Shown here piece by piece: positions 1-11,600 of a DNA stretch of 64,000 nucleotides (position 1 is the stretch's first letter; the number at the start of each line of letters is the position of its first letter). The DNA lies in the NCBI GenBank assembly GCA_030765525.1, contig JAVCCK010000034.1, positions 248,001-312,000 on the forward strand, given 5' to 3'. A program made the translations under genes and the position numbers. The notes under the pieces are model-generated. The model ran no database searches. It saw only the letters and a program-made list of their open reading frames with translations, and was not told where the DNA came from. The stretch comes from Candidatus Lernaella stagnicola. GTDB taxonomy: Bacteria; Lernaellota; Lernaellaia; Lernaellales; Lernaellaceae.

Positions 1-139
1 CGATAACTTTCAGCCGCCGGCTGCCCAGTTGCACGGGGCCGTCGCGATAGAATCCCTCTTCATCGGGGCCACGGTGCGCGAGCATCCGCGTCATCGGCTC
101 GATGTCGCCTCGTCCCCATATCGCTGCGATGCCGCACAT
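1..139 (-). CDS. asnB: Asparagine synthetase (glutamine-hydrolysing), N-terminal fragment cut by the window edge
   Basis: Reading leftward from 139, the protein begins Met-Cys-Gly-Ile-Ala and continues with an HRGPDEEG block about 22 residues in. This is the start of a class II glutamine amidotransferase domain: Cys2 is the catalytic nucleophile that releases ammonia from glutamine, and MCGI plus HRGPDxxG is typical of AsnB. Only 46 residues lie in the window; the synthetase domain would be off the left edge. The start codon overlaps the stop of the upstream glycosyltransferase gene (TGATG), so the two are probably translationally coupled. AsnB-like enzymes are common in exopolysaccharide and O-antigen loci, where some amidate sugars or peptides rather than aspartate, so the true substrate is open. 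Confidence 0.85.
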   Translation of the reverse strand, partial: MCGIAAIWGRGDIEPMTRMLAHRGPDEEGFYRDGPVQLGSRRLKVI

Positions 140-876
140 CAGTTCACCGCCTTTCGACGCCTGAAGCGAAATTCCCATAACGCCCAGGGCAGGTCGGCGA
201 TGGCAGTGAAGGCAAAGTGGACCGGATGGCGCATGAACGATTGCCCGGCGACACGTGGGTCGAACACGACGGGCACTTGCACGATGCGGTATCCCTTGGC
301 GTGCGCCGAAACGGCGATGAAATGCTGGAAGTGGCGGTATTGGTAGCGAGTCGTCAGGATGTCGCCGAAGACTTCGCGGCGGCAGAGAATGAAGCCGCTT
401 TTGTTGTCGACGAGTTTCATCCCGAACATCAGATTTAGTAGCCATGAGAGCCCGGCGGTCATCAGGCGGCGCAACGCGGAGCGCTCAAGTTCCTTTACGC
501 GAGCGCCCTGCACGACTTCGGCGCCGGTCTCGTCGAGCTTCCGCTTCAAGGCGATGATGTCCTCCGGCCGATACTGCAGGTCGGCGTCCATCGTGACCAC
601 GTAACGCCCTTTCGCCGCCGCGAAGCCGGTATGCCAGCCGGCGACGATGCCCCGGTTTTCGGGGTGCTGCACCGGCGCGACGAAGTCGTATCGTTGCTGC
701 AGCTTTTGAATCTCCAGCCACGTGTTGTCGCCGCTGCCGTCGTCGATCAGCACCAACTCGTACGACCAATCCAAGTGTTCGCGCAACTCGGCGATGCGCT
801 CGCCCAGTTGAGATATGGCGCCCTCTTCATTGAAGCAAGGAATAATGATGCTCAAATCAGGCGTTTTGTCGCTCAT
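139..876 (-). CDS. Family 2 glycosyltransferase, polyprenyl/dolichyl-phosphate sugar transferase type
   Basis: 245 residues. The GT-A core is complete: SIIIPCFNEE at residues 9-18, the nucleotide-binding IDDGSGD at 44-50, and the metal-binding DAD at 97-99 followed by LQYRPEDI. The overall layout resembles dolichol-phosphate mannosyltransferase and GtrB-like enzymes, which charge a polyprenyl phosphate with one sugar on the cytoplasmic face. There is no clear C-terminal pair of membrane helices, so it is the short, soluble or peripheral form. An upstream Met at 1089 would add 71 arginine-rich residues that do not look coding; ATG 876 starts exactly at the conserved domain. It overlaps the asparagine synthetase start and is divergent from the membrane protein at 1017. 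Confidence 0.85.
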   Translation of the reverse strand: MSDKTPDLSIIIPCFNEEGAISQLGERIAELREHLDWSYELVLIDDGSGDNTWLEIQKLQQRYDFVAPVQHPENRGIVAGWHTGFAAAKGRYVVTMDADLQYRPEDIIALKRKLDETGAEVVQGARVKELERSALRRLMTAGLSWLLNLMFGMKLVDNKSGFILCRREVFGDILTTRYQYRHFQHFIAVSAHAKGYRIVQVPVVFDPRVAGQSFMRHPVHFAFTAIADLPWALWEFRFRRRKAVN

Positions 877-1016
877 TGGCGTTTTACCATCGTCGGTTGG
901 CGCGGGGGAGCGAAAACCATTCGCGGCGCGGCGCGCTTCATTCGCACGAGCCGTCCCCCGGCTGAAAAATTGTGTCAAAACCCTAGCATAAGGCGTCGGA
1001 AAGCGACAGGAGGCGG

Positions 1017-2672
1017 TTGACCCCAAAGCCGCCCTCGCGCATCCTTTTCGCCATGGCACCAAAGGACGACACGGCGTCGCGTCACGCACGTTGGCTCATG
1101 ATTGTGATCGTGGCCGCGGCCGGGCTTATCTTCGCGCCCAATCTTGCCGACTCGTTCGTCAGCGACGATTTCGTGAAGATGCACACCTTGGGAAACGACA
1201 CGCTCGGGCACATTCTCAACGGCGACAACCTTGGTGGCACGGCCGATTATCGCCCCCTGACTTTGGCGATGATTTGGCTGGAACTTCACGCTTTCGGCGC
1301 TCACCCAATGGCTTTTCACGCTGTCCACTTGATTCTTGGCATGCTCGCCGCCGTGCTTCTCTTCCTGCTCGTCGAAGCCTGTTTCGATCGCCGCGTCGCC
1401 CTACTTGCGGCGCTCGCGTTCGCCGTCGCTCCGGCCCACGTAGAAAACGTCGTCTGGATTTCCGGCGTCGGACAAGTGCCGGCCACGGCGTTGTTGTTGG
1501 GCGGCCTGTGGATACACGTTTGGGCGCGACGCACGGAACGCGACGTGGTGGCGCCGTTGGGCGCGCTGGCTTTTTTCGCGGCCCTGTTCGCCCACGAGGT
1601 CGTTTGTCTCGCGCCGCTGATCCTCTTGCTTATCGATCGCCACCTGACCCCCCGTCCGACGTGGCGCGCCTCCCTTTCCGCAGCAGGCATTTGGCTGGCC
1701 GCTTTGGCGATATGGGCATTGATCCGCGCCGTCGTTGTCGGTTTCGCGTTACCGTCGCACTACGGCCTGTTCGTCCTTCGAGACGTCGCTCGTTACCTGC
1801 AACTCTATTTTTTGCCGCTGGGTCTGGATGACGCCATCCCGTGGGTAATGACGCACCCGTGGGCGGTGTTGGGACCGGCGGTTGTCGTGCTGGGCGCCAT
1901 CGTGTTTTTCGCCGCGCGGCTATGGCGCATCCCGGCGTTTCGTTGCGGCGCGATCGCGGGTTTGCTGGCGTTGGCGCCGGTGGCGCATCTTTATCCGCGA
2001 CGCCTACACATTTTCGCGGCGAGCGCCTGGTGGGCCGTGGCCGTGGGCGGTTTGGTTGCGGCGGGACTCAACGACCGGCGGCCGCTACTGCGCAAAGTGG
2101 CGTACCTCGGGTTCGGTGCGTGGCTCGCATTGTGTCTCGGCGTGGCCGCGGGACAATCCATGCTCTGGCGTGAGGCAGCCGACTTGGCCGCTACGGTCGT
2201 GGATGATCTGGACAAAGCCGCCGACCCGCCGACCACCGACATCATCGTACTTACCGTACCCGACACGTTGCGCGGTGCCTTTGTCATGCGCAACGGTTTG
2301 CATCAGGCGCTGCGCTTGCGTCGACCGAATACAGCCGTGGTCGTACACCACGTACTGCTGGCGGGCTTGGCCGCGTCGGATGCGCCCGGTCCGGTGTGTC
2401 GCCGTACGGGGCAGGCGGGTTTCGAGGTCCGGCAGCCACCGGGTTCGGTTCACAATTACTTGCTGCCGCCCGATGCGAACCGCGACCTGCAGCCGGGGAT
2501 GGATCGACGCCTCGGCCCGTTTTACTATCAGGCCGTCGCCGCGTCGCGGCCCTTCGGTCTGACGGCGGTGGCGGTCGGCGTCGATCCGCAACTTCTCGAC
2601 AAGCCCGGCGCGAAGATTATGGTATTCGATCACGGACGGCTGGCGCCCTTCGACGGAGGAAACAGTCCTTGA
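1017..2672 (+). CDS. Polytopic membrane protein, probable GT-C type glycosyltransferase
   Basis: 551 residues with about ten hydrophobic helices in the first 380 residues, then a soluble C-terminal part of about 150 residues. After the first helix there is an acidic FVSDDFVK motif. An acidic pair in the first periplasmic loop is what GT-C sugar transferases of the PMT/ArnT kind use as catalytic and metal-binding residues, so I infer a lipid-linked sugar transferase. The start taken is TTG 1017, preceded by AGGAGG at 1008-1013 (only 3 nt spacing); ATG 1053 is the alternative but has no ribosome binding site. The gene overlaps the next one by 4 nt (TTGA). The donor and acceptor cannot be told from sequence. 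Confidence 0.6.
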   Translation: MTPKPPSRILFAMAPKDDTASRHARWLMIVIVAAAGLIFAPNLADSFVSDDFVKMHTLGNDTLGHILNGDNLGGTADYRPLTLAMIWLELHAFGAHPMAFHAVHLILGMLAAVLLFLLVEACFDRRVALLAALAFAVAPAHVENVVWISGVGQVPATALLLGGLWIHVWARRTERDVVAPLGALAFFAALFAHEVVCLAPLILLLIDRHLTPRPTWRASLSAAGIWLAALAIWALIRAVVVGFALPSHYGLFVLRDVARYLQLYFLPLGLDDAIPWVMTHPWAVLGPAVVVLGAIVFFAARLWRIPAFRCGAIAGLLALAPVAHLYPRRLHIFAASAWWAVAVGGLVAAGLNDRRPLLRKVAYLGFGAWLALCLGVAAGQSMLWREAADLAATVVDDLDKAADPPTTDIIVLTVPDTLRGAFVMRNGLHQALRLRRPNTAVVVHHVLLAGLAASDAPGPVCRRTGQAGFEVRQPPGSVHNYLLPPDANRDLQPGMDRRLGPFYYQAVAASRPFGLTAVAVGVDPQLLDKPGAKIMVFDHGRLAPFDGGNSP

Positions 2673-4453
2673 AACGACTTTGGCTCCAATTCCTTGTTGC
2701 CGCATTGCTGTTACCTTGGCCGTTTTATTTGTTTTTCGGTTACAGCGACATCGCCGACTTGGCCCCCGGGAACACCGAAGCGCTGATCATGGTTAACGAT
2801 CCCGTGGATTGGGTGGACCGCGCCGCGAATTCGGAACTGGCCCTTCAACTGGAAAATCACGAAACCGGAAAAGCGCTGAAACCGGCGTTCGATCTGTGGC
2901 GCAAATCCCGCGAAAAGGATTGGCTGTTCACCGGGCTGCGGCACTTCGTGCGCCGCGTCTACATCGCGTTCCCGCACGATCGCACACCCAACTTGCAACA
3001 ACCCGAGATCATGACCTTCTACGTCGATTTGGGCTTTGCCGGGCGCGTCGCCTCCGACCTGATGAACTTCGGCGTCGGCTTTCTCAAAGGGCAGGCTGTG
3101 ACGCACCACGGTCGGCCCGTCATCGTGCAACCGCCGATGGCGTACGCCTTTCTGGATAACTATTTCGTGGCCGGATCGGCGGACAACGTGATGGCAAGCG
3201 TCGCCACGATGGCCGGGGTCGAGTCCGGCGTCGATGCCGCTGGAAAGCGCTTGGCGCGGGCGCGGCGCAACGCACCGGACGCCGACATCGTGTTCTACGT
3301 ACTATCGCGAACGCCGTTTCGGGTTCCGTCGAAGCCGACCGGAAAAATCGACGCCCGCACTTTCGTCAACGCCACCGGCATCGACTATGCGGTCGGCGGG
3401 CTGGACATCGAAAACGGGCGGTGGCGGGCCGAATTCGAAATCGTCGCCGTACCGGGAAAAATCGTCAGCCCCTATACGCAGAGAACCGGCGATCCTTTCG
3501 CGACGCTCAGTCTCCCGGATAGCGGCACGGTCGGGTATGCGGCGCTTCGCATAAATCGCGCCTCGGAACTGGCGCCGGTCATGATCGGCATATTCGACAG
3601 CGAGGGTCGACTCACGAAGCTGCGGCGCCAACTGCTTTCGCTCGCGCTGCAAAGTCTGCTCGACCACGCCGGGCACGAACTTGCGATCGTGTTTTCCGAA
3701 GAGAAAATGCTAAGCGAGCCGGTGTATGTTTTCCTCGTCGAAGATCCCGCCGAAATGACGTCCATGCTTGAGAAACTGTCCAAAACCGCCAATGAACAGG
3801 CCGCGGCGTTGCAGGCTCCCGTCGGTACAGACGGCCAAAGCGTCGGCGAAAAGCTCGCGGAAGTGGCCGACTCCGCACAACTCAACTCCCTGCTGCAACA
3901 GTTACCGGCCGGGGTTCGCGAAAAAGTCGCGGCCGTCGCGGACCAGGTAACCGGAGGCGCGGATCTACAACGCCTGCTGACCGACACTCAACACCTCACG
4001 CTGGGAACGACCAGCCTCTTTTGGCGCATCTCGGACAACCGCTTGGTGCTGTCGCAATCGCGAACTCTGGCCGACCGTTACCACCGCAACCTGGAAAGCG
4101 GGCGACCGCCTGATGAATTTGCCCGCGCCGCGGATTTCGTGCCGCAAGACGGACCTCTCGTCGCGTGGATCAACCTGGTGCCGCTGCTGGACAAGAGCGC
4201 CGGTGACTTGAGCCATCCGCTCGCGTGGCTATCGGCCAAACGGCCGCGCCTGGCTGTCGGGGCGGTGGAGACCGGCGCCGGCGTCAAATTCCTGGCCGAC
4301 CTGAATATGGACATCGGCCTTGGCGAATCGCGCGACGCGAACGCGATGTGGATTCTTTTGTTCTGGCTACTTGGGGGCCTCGTCGTCCTGGGCGGCGTGG
4401 TGGGCGGCCTCATCGTGGTGCGCGGCGTCTTGGCGATCGCGCGTCGCGGCTAA
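2669..4453 (+). CDS. Bitopic membrane protein of unknown function
   Basis: 594 residues. The chosen start is TTG 2669, which overlaps the upstream stop and has GGAGGA at 2655-2660 with 8 nt spacing; starts further upstream lie inside the previous gene. An N-terminal signal-anchor helix covers residues 2-20 and a second strong helix lies near the C-terminus (about 565-585) followed by a basic tail, so most of the protein should be extracytoplasmic between two anchors. The motif APGNTEALIMVND just after the first helix and the repeated alternation of beta strands resemble DUF3352-like extracytoplasmic proteins, but I do not recognise it firmly. It is co-transcribed with the putative GT-C enzyme. 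Confidence 0.7.
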   Translation: MKRLWLQFLVAALLLPWPFYLFFGYSDIADLAPGNTEALIMVNDPVDWVDRAANSELALQLENHETGKALKPAFDLWRKSREKDWLFTGLRHFVRRVYIAFPHDRTPNLQQPEIMTFYVDLGFAGRVASDLMNFGVGFLKGQAVTHHGRPVIVQPPMAYAFLDNYFVAGSADNVMASVATMAGVESGVDAAGKRLARARRNAPDADIVFYVLSRTPFRVPSKPTGKIDARTFVNATGIDYAVGGLDIENGRWRAEFEIVAVPGKIVSPYTQRTGDPFATLSLPDSGTVGYAALRINRASELAPVMIGIFDSEGRLTKLRRQLLSLALQSLLDHAGHELAIVFSEEKMLSEPVYVFLVEDPAEMTSMLEKLSKTANEQAAALQAPVGTDGQSVGEKLAEVADSAQLNSLLQQLPAGVREKVAAVADQVTGGADLQRLLTDTQHLTLGTTSLFWRISDNRLVLSQSRTLADRYHRNLESGRPPDEFARAADFVPQDGPLVAWINLVPLLDKSAGDLSHPLAWLSAKRPRLAVGAVETGAGVKFLADLNMDIGLGESRDANAMWILLFWLLGGLVVLGGVVGGLIVVRGVLAIARRG

Positions 4454-4457
4454 GGCG

Positions 4458-4958
4458 CTAACGTTCGGCGAGTGTGGCGATCATCGTCGCTAACGCCGCA
4501 CCGTCTTCATCGTCGATCCAACTGGCCACGATCACCGTCGTGCGCTCGTCCTCTTGCCACGCGAACGCCACCATACGTCGGCCGCCCCGGTGTCCGGAAC
4601 AAGTCATTGCTTCGTGGCCGGCGACCGTCGTCGCGTTGACGCCGGTGGGAGTCGCGACGCCCCGCATACGCGCCAAGCCTACGACAAGGTCTTCTAAAGG
4701 CCGACGGTACTCGGTGCCGGTCACGAGGCGCAAATCGGCACGGCCGCGGGCGCGGCGGGGACCGATCCACACACGGTTGCCCGGCAGCGTCGGCTTGGCC
4801 GCCCAGTTCACGGGTATCGAGATGCGCATGCCGAAGTCGGGAAGGTCGACGCGACGCAATTCCAAATCGGAGGCCGGTGGTAGTAGCGCCGGTTGCGGCG
4901 TACGCCCCGCACACCCAACCACGGCGAGCAGGAGCCATAGCGCCCAGAGCCGTCGCAT
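4458..4958 (-). CDS. Small lipoprotein, second of a pair
   Basis: 166 residues. It has a short signal peptide ending in the lipobox VVGC, with the lipidated Cys at residue 16. ATG 4958 overlaps the upstream stop (TGATG); a GTG at 4961 is one codon longer. The mature part contains an RISIPVNW strand motif matching QIPVPEGW in the upstream lipoprotein, so the two appear to be diverged relatives with a PsbP/DUF1795-like beta fold (inference). It ends 4 nt from the convergent membrane protein gene. Function unknown. Confidence 0.7.
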   Translation of the reverse strand: MRRLWALWLLLAVVGCAGRTPQPALLPPASDLELRRVDLPDFGMRISIPVNWAAKPTLPGNRVWIGPRRARGRADLRLVTGTEYRRPLEDLVVGLARMRGVATPTGVNATTVAGHEAMTCSGHRGGRRMVAFAWQEDERTTVIVASWIDDEDGAALATMIATLAER

Positions 4959-5443
4959 CACGGGCTCCCGGTAAAGCGCACGCGAGCGAAAATGAAGTCC
5001 ATCAATTCCTGGTCCGCCGCGTCGTCGGCCAACATCACCATCACGTACACGCCGTTATCGTGGTCGATGACGAAGGCCGTGGCGGTCATGCCATGTTTTG
5101 TTTTCCGGAGGCCCAGGGCCGGCCGTTCATCGACAATGCCCTGTAGCGCCGCGGCGTCTTGGTATTTGCGGTCCTTGAGAATCTCTTCATACACTTGGCG
5201 CGCGGAAATCGCTTGAGGGTTGACGTAGACGACGATGCGGCTGTCGCCTGACTCCTCTTGGATGTGCAGCGAACGAACCGGTTCGTTGCGCCATTGCACA
5301 GTCCAACCTTCGGGCACGGGGATCTGCATCCGCAAGGTTTTATCGGTGTGGGTTTTCAACGTCGCACCGCCTGGGCCGACCATCTTTGCCGTCGCGCACG
5401 CCGTGAGAAAAACGAGTAAAATCATCACCAAACGAAAACGCAT
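4958..5443 (-). CDS. Small lipoprotein, first of a pair
   Basis: 161 residues. Lipoprotein signal peptide with lipobox LTAC, Cys at residue 16. The mature region has a QIPVPEGW motif and then alternating strands and helices with the typical shape of small PsbP-like or DUF1795-like domains; no catalytic motif is visible. It is translationally coupled to the lipoprotein at 4458 and is divergent from the giant repeat protein at 5650. Tandem relatives of this kind usually arise by duplication. The role is unknown; an envelope location is well supported. Confidence 0.7.
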   Translation of the reverse strand: MRFRLVMILLVFLTACATAKMVGPGGATLKTHTDKTLRMQIPVPEGWTVQWRNEPVRSLHIQEESGDSRIVVYVNPQAISARQVYEEILKDRKYQDAAALQGIVDERPALGLRKTKHGMTATAFVIDHDNGVYVMVMLADDAADQELMDFIFARVRFTGSP

Positions 5444-5649
5444 CGCCGCCTCCCGAAACTCGAGTCGGCGCTATGGTAGCACCGCACCGCGAGACGCGGA
5501 AGACCCGCGGCCATGTTGACGAATCGCGCGTGGTCTCGCTATGGTGCCAGCACGTGGCGTAAAAGGTGCATCAAGCGGGATACGCGTGTAACAGTACTGA
5601 GGCGAAGAAAAAGACAAGAAGCCGTACCGAGCCAAAGAGGGAATCGTCC

Positions 5650-8600
5650 ATGACCGAAATCGCTGAGAGAACGACGCTCGACCAGCAGTTGCGAGACGGG
5701 TCGATCACCAGCGTGCAATATCGCGAGAAACTGGCGGCGATCCTGCCCGACCCGCCGCCCCGCGAAGGACGCCCAAACTTCGCCGACGTGCAGGACGAAT
5801 TGACCACCGGCAAGCTGGCGCGTGGCGATTTCGCGCGCGTTAATTGGCGGAAAAAGGACCTGAGTGGTGCGAGACTGGCCGGCGTCGATTTCACGAAAGC
5901 CAAACTCGGCCGCTGCAATTTGCGTGAGGCAGACCTAGCCGGGGCGCTTCTCAGTGGAACCGATTTGTCGGGCGCGGATCTGTCTGGAGCCGTGCTGCTG
6001 GGTGCGGACCTTTCCGGCGCGAACTTGAAAGATGCCGACCTCACGGGCGCGGTGCTCGATCGTGCCGATGCGAAAAACGTTGGCGCTTCGGGTGCGAAGT
6101 GGATCGGTGTGAGCGCTATCGGTACGGATTTCACGTTCGCCGATATGCCGCGCGCCGAGGTAGAGAACGCCGATTTCCGCGAGGCGGATTTCACCGACGC
6201 CAATTTCGCCGACGCCAAACTGACCGGCGTCAATTGGAACGGCGCGACCCTCACTCGTACGACGCTGCAGAATTCGCAAATCGAACGGTTTTCGGCCGTT
6301 GGCGCAAGCGCCGAGCGGATCAACCTGAACCTCGCGGCGGTGACCGACGCCGATTTCACCGACGCCGAACTGGTCAAAGGTGATATCTCCAATGCCTTCC
6401 TGGAACGGGTGTCGTTCAAAAACGCCAAACTGACCGGCGCCATCTTCAACGTCAGCGAGCATCGCGAAGTGACTCTCGAGGGCGCCGATTTGACCGGGGC
6501 GTCGCTCAAATCCATGGTCGGCTATTCGGAAGAGGAGTTGGCGGCATTGGCCGAGCGCGGCGCGAAGGTGGACAAGTTTCTGCTGCGCCGATTTCTGCGT
6601 TTGTTGTGGCGCAGTCGCGCGGCGCAAGCCGTCGCGGCGTTGCTGCTGATTGCCGCGGGCGTCGGCATCCACTGGTACATCAACAATCCCGTGCATTGGA
6701 GCTACGCCAAGCTCGAGCGCGTCGCGCAGGAACGACGGGGCAACGCCGATTTCGCGGGCGCCGAGGAACTGTACCGTGTCATGCTGTCCAACTTCAGCGA
6801 GCAGGCTTCGAAGGTGGCGGCGGCCCGCAACGCGTTGGCCCGCTTGCTGATTGAAACCAAGCGCTTCGAGGAATCCGAAAACCTGTTCAACAGCGTGATT
6901 GCCGATTTTCCCGATCAGACGGGCGCGGTACTCGGCGCGGAAATCGGCATTGCCGACATTCTGCGCGAGCAGAAGCAATACGAAGCGTGCGAACATAGGC
7001 TTCTGGCCACCACCGACAAATTCGCCGAACACCCGCAGGTGATCGACGCCTGGGACCGCCTCGCGCAACTGGCCAAGCTGCAGGGACGACCGGATCGCGC
7101 GCGGGAGATTTACGAGCAGGTCATCGGGCAAACCGCCCTAGACGAAAATACGATCGTGCGCGCCCAATTCGAGCTCGCGCAAATGCTGCACGACAACAAG
7201 GATTACGACGGCGCGATTACCAAGTACCGCGAAATCGCGCAGCGCTTCCAGGACGACCGCGCCGGGGCCGCGGCGCTATCCTCCATTATCCAGATCGAGG
7301 TGGAACGGCAGGAACTCCAGGCCGCGGCCTTGGTGCTCGAGGAGTTAAAGCGCAAATATCCCGAGGAAACCGACAGCGTGCTGGACGGCGAAATCTTCTA
7401 CGGCAGCGCCATGTTGAACGACAGCAATTTCGAGCGGGAAGGGCTGCGTCGCCTCCAGAAAATTTTTGAACAGAACCCGACAACAGACAAGGGATATTGG
7501 TCCGGCAAGGGAATCGCCGAATACTACAAGCGCGTCGAAAAGTACGAGCAGGCTCTGCAAATCCTTGCCAAGTTGCAGGAAAACTTCTCCGGCAACGTGC
7601 GTCATCGTATCGAAATTATCGCCGCCTTTGCCGAGATTGACCTGCTGCGAGGACAGCCGGAACAGGCGCTGGAACGATTGCAGGCCGTCACCGATTTGTT
7701 GGCGGAGCCGGGGCAGGCGCGTATCGTACTGGATTTGCAGGCGCGGGCCTTGGCCGCGTCCGGCCAGGTGAAACGAGCGCAGATCACCTTCCGTCGTCTC
7801 GCCGAATTGTTCCCCGAAGATGTCGGTACGCGCTTTCAGGCTTTGATCGGCGAGGCGAGGTTGCTCGCCACCGCGGGCGAAACCGAGCAGGCCGTCGTCC
7901 TCTATCGCCAAGCGGCCGATTTGGCCGATCAGCCGCTGTCGGAATTCGATGCGCTGCAAAACATCGCCGCATTGCGCCGCGAGGTTGGAAATTGGGATGC
8001 CGAAGAACGCGAACTGCGCGCCATGGAAAAGCGTTTCGCCGAGACGCCAATCGTCACGGCGCAGGTGATGCTTCTGTTGGCGGAAAATCAACGCCGCGTC
8101 GGGAAAGCCGACAAAGCCTTGGAACTGCTGCGTCGCGTGGCGGAAATGGAAGTGCCGAACCGGCCGGTCGAGGCGTTGCAGGCAATGCTGCAAATTTACT
8201 CGCGGCAGGGCGATGCGGACCGGGTGGCCGAGGTGGGAGCGGAAATCCAAAAGCGCTTTCCGCAAGATCGCCGCGCCGGGCTGACCGCTCGCATTGAAGC
8301 GGCAAACCTGCTGGTGCGGCAAGGGAAAAACGACGAAGCGAAGCGCGAATACGAAGCCATTGCCGCCGCCGGCGAGTCCAATTTTCGCCGTCAGGCTCTG
8401 CTCGCGTTGCTGCAATTGCATGTGGACCGTGGTGAGACGCAAGACGCCGAACGCTTCTACGAAACCATCAAACAGGAATTCCCCGCCAAGTTAGACGACA
8501 TCGCCAACGCGACGCTTGTCTACGCGCAACTGTTGCGCAAGAGCGGGCGCGGTGCCGAGGCCGAGGTGCTTTACGACAAGTTGATTGCCGAGAATGCCGG

Positions 8601-11600
8601 CCAGATCCACGGCCTGTGGGCGTTGGCGGGGCTCGCGCAATTCCATCTCGAACAGAATCGCACGACTGAAGCCGCGGCCGCCTACCGGCGCATGCTGGAA
8701 GATCCGGCGGCGAAAAAGCACCCAGAGGAAGCCATGCGCGCCCGCCAGGGATTGGGGATGATTGCGGAAACGGCGCGCGATCATGACGGCGCCGTCACCG
8801 AATACCGCAAAGCGCTCGACCTCGCCGAATCCGACGACGACAAAATCGGCATCGAGCAAGCCATCGTGCGCGCCTTGGCCGAGCAGGGCAACGTGGACGA
8901 AGCCGAAGCCCTCATCACCCAAATGAAGCAGCGCGACTCCCAGCAAGTCGGGATGATCGAAGCTGCGCAAATGAACATTCTGGGCGCTCTGGCGCGGGAT
9001 GGGCGTATTGAGGAAGCCCTCACCGGATACGAGCGCATTGCCGCAGAAACGGACGATGATAACAACAAGGCCGCCGCGCTCAATTCCATCGCGCAAATCC
9101 AACTGAGCCGGGGACGGCTGCGCGAGGCCGAAACCGCGTACGGTCGCTTACGGCGTGAGTTCGCCGACGACCCCCTGCAACTGCGCGCAGCGGACCTCGG
9201 TCTGGCCGGTCTTTTCCGGCAGCGCGGCGATTTCAAACGGGCGCTTACCGCTTACCGGAAAGTCGTTGATCGCTACGATGACTCGGCGACTCGGCGTCAG
9301 GGCTTGGCGGCCATCGCCGGTCTCTACGCCGAAATGGGCGAGTTGGACAAGGCTCGCGAAACCTATCAGGCGTTGTTGGACAATGCGGGCGAATCGGCCT
9401 CGGCCCAGGCTACGGCGATGATGGGCTTGGCGGACTTGCAGGCGCGGGGCGGCGAGGTCGACAAGGCCATGGAGGGCTACCGGCAGGTGCTGGATCTCGC
9501 GGTCGAAGATACGCTGAAAATCGGCGCGTATCATGCGCTGGCGCAGCTCTACATGCAGCAGGGGCTTTTCACCCAGGCGCGGGAGATCTACGAGGAACTG
9601 GGTCAACGATTCCCGCAAAACGCCGAGCATCTCGTCGCGGCGCGTTTCGGCGAGGCCGAGACTTTGCGTCAAAACGGCCAGTACGAAAAGGCGGCGGCGA
9701 TCTACAACGAATTGCGCGACGGTTCGGCCAACCCGGCCGTTAAGACACGGGCTCGCATATCCATCGGCCGCGCTTATCTCGACCAACAGAAATTTGCCGA
9801 GGCCCGGCAGGCTTTCGCGGAAGTCGTCGAGGACAATCTCGCTCCGGCGCTGCAAAAACTCGAAGCCCGCACCGCCTTGGCGGACCTGTTGCGTCGAGCG
9901 GGCGAGATGGACGCAGCGGCCGACGCCTACGAAAAAATCGTCGCGGAAACCAGTGACGAAAACGTCAAGCAAGGTGCGAGGCAGGCCATCGCCGGCATTC
10001 GCCTGGAACAAAACCGTCTGGACGAGGCCGAGAAAATATTCCGCGCGATGTCCAAAGCGCCGGGCGGCGCGGCACGTACCGCCGGCGGAATGATGGGGCT
10101 GGCCGATGTCGCGATGCGACGGGGCGAATATGAAAAGGCGCGCGGTTTCTATCGGCGGGTTCGGCAGGCGGCGGTTGACGTCCAAAGCGATTTGAACGCG
10201 TTGACGGCCATCGCGCAGTCTTACACGGCCGAGAAGAAATTCGCGCGGGCCGAAGCCGCGTACGACGAGATTCTGGAAAAACACGGCAGCAACGCCCAGG
10301 CCAAGATCGACGCACAACTCGCCAAAGCGAACCTCTTGCGGGATCGCGGCGACGTCGAAGAAGCTCTCGGTGCGTACCGGGAAATCGCCGACACATACGG
10401 CAACGCCAACCAGGTTTATTGGGCATTGTCCGGCATCGCCCAAATCGAAGGACAACGCGGAAGCGTCGACTTGGCGCAACAAGCGTATGACGAAATCGCG
10501 CGCCGCTTTCCCGAAAATGCCGCAGGCCTAGCCGATGCAAAACTGAACCAAGCCAACATGTTCAAGGCCACCGGGCGACGAACCGAAGCCGAAAAAGAGT
10601 TCCGGGAAATCATCGAAACCTACCCGGGGTCGCGGCAGACCGCGGCGGCCGTCGAGGGCTTGGCGCAGATCGGCATCGAATACCAGGACTACGACCAGGC
10701 GCTTCAGAATTTCCAGAAGTTGTTGGAGGATTTCAGTTCCGATCCGTCGGTCACCACGCGCGCCCGTCTGGGGCTCGCCAATGTGGCGCGGCAGCAAGGT
10801 GAAACCGATAAAGCCGTCGCCGAGTTCGAAAAAGTCGCCGGCGAAGCCAAGCGGCCCGACGACCAAGTTCAAGCCCTCGTGTTTCTCGCGCAGACGCTCC
10901 AGGAGACCGGCCGCAATCAGGAAGCCGAGGCGGTGTTCGACCGTCTGATGAACCAGTATTCCGACCGCCCATGGGCGCGATCGGAAGCCAATATGGGTCG
11001 TGGCAACCTCCGAATGACGCAAGGTCGCTTCCAAGAAGCTGCCGATTTGTTCAAGAAAGTCGCCGAAGAGTTCCGCCGGAAGCCGATGGCGGGCGGGGCG
11101 TTGCAGGCGTGGGCGAGCGCCGAGATCGCCGCGGGCAACATCGAGGGCGTCGAAACCATCATCACGCGGATCGAAAACGAACACGGCGACGACCCCAACG
11201 CGGCCATCAACGTGCACATGAACGTGGCCAATAAGTTGATCGCCGAAAAGCAGTTCGCTGCCGCCGACCAACGTCTCGCGCGCGTGCTGGAACGATACAA
11301 GGGATTGCCGCAAACCGCGTGGGTCAGACACGCGCAGGCTCAAAGTGCGTTGGCGCAGCGACGTTTCGGCCGCGCCACTGAAATCTACCGCGAAATCAAA
11401 GAAGAGTTCAGCGGCAACCTCGTGGCAGTGATCGATGCCGAGCTCGGCGAAGCGGATTTGTTGCACGGCCAGGGGGAAACGGATCGGGCTCTCGAAATCT
11501 ACGAGCGTGTCGCCAACCGCTATCGCGATTACAGCCAGGCGGTCCGCGGTCTGCAGGCCATGGCCGACATTTACGGGGAGCGCGGTCGCACCTACGAGCA

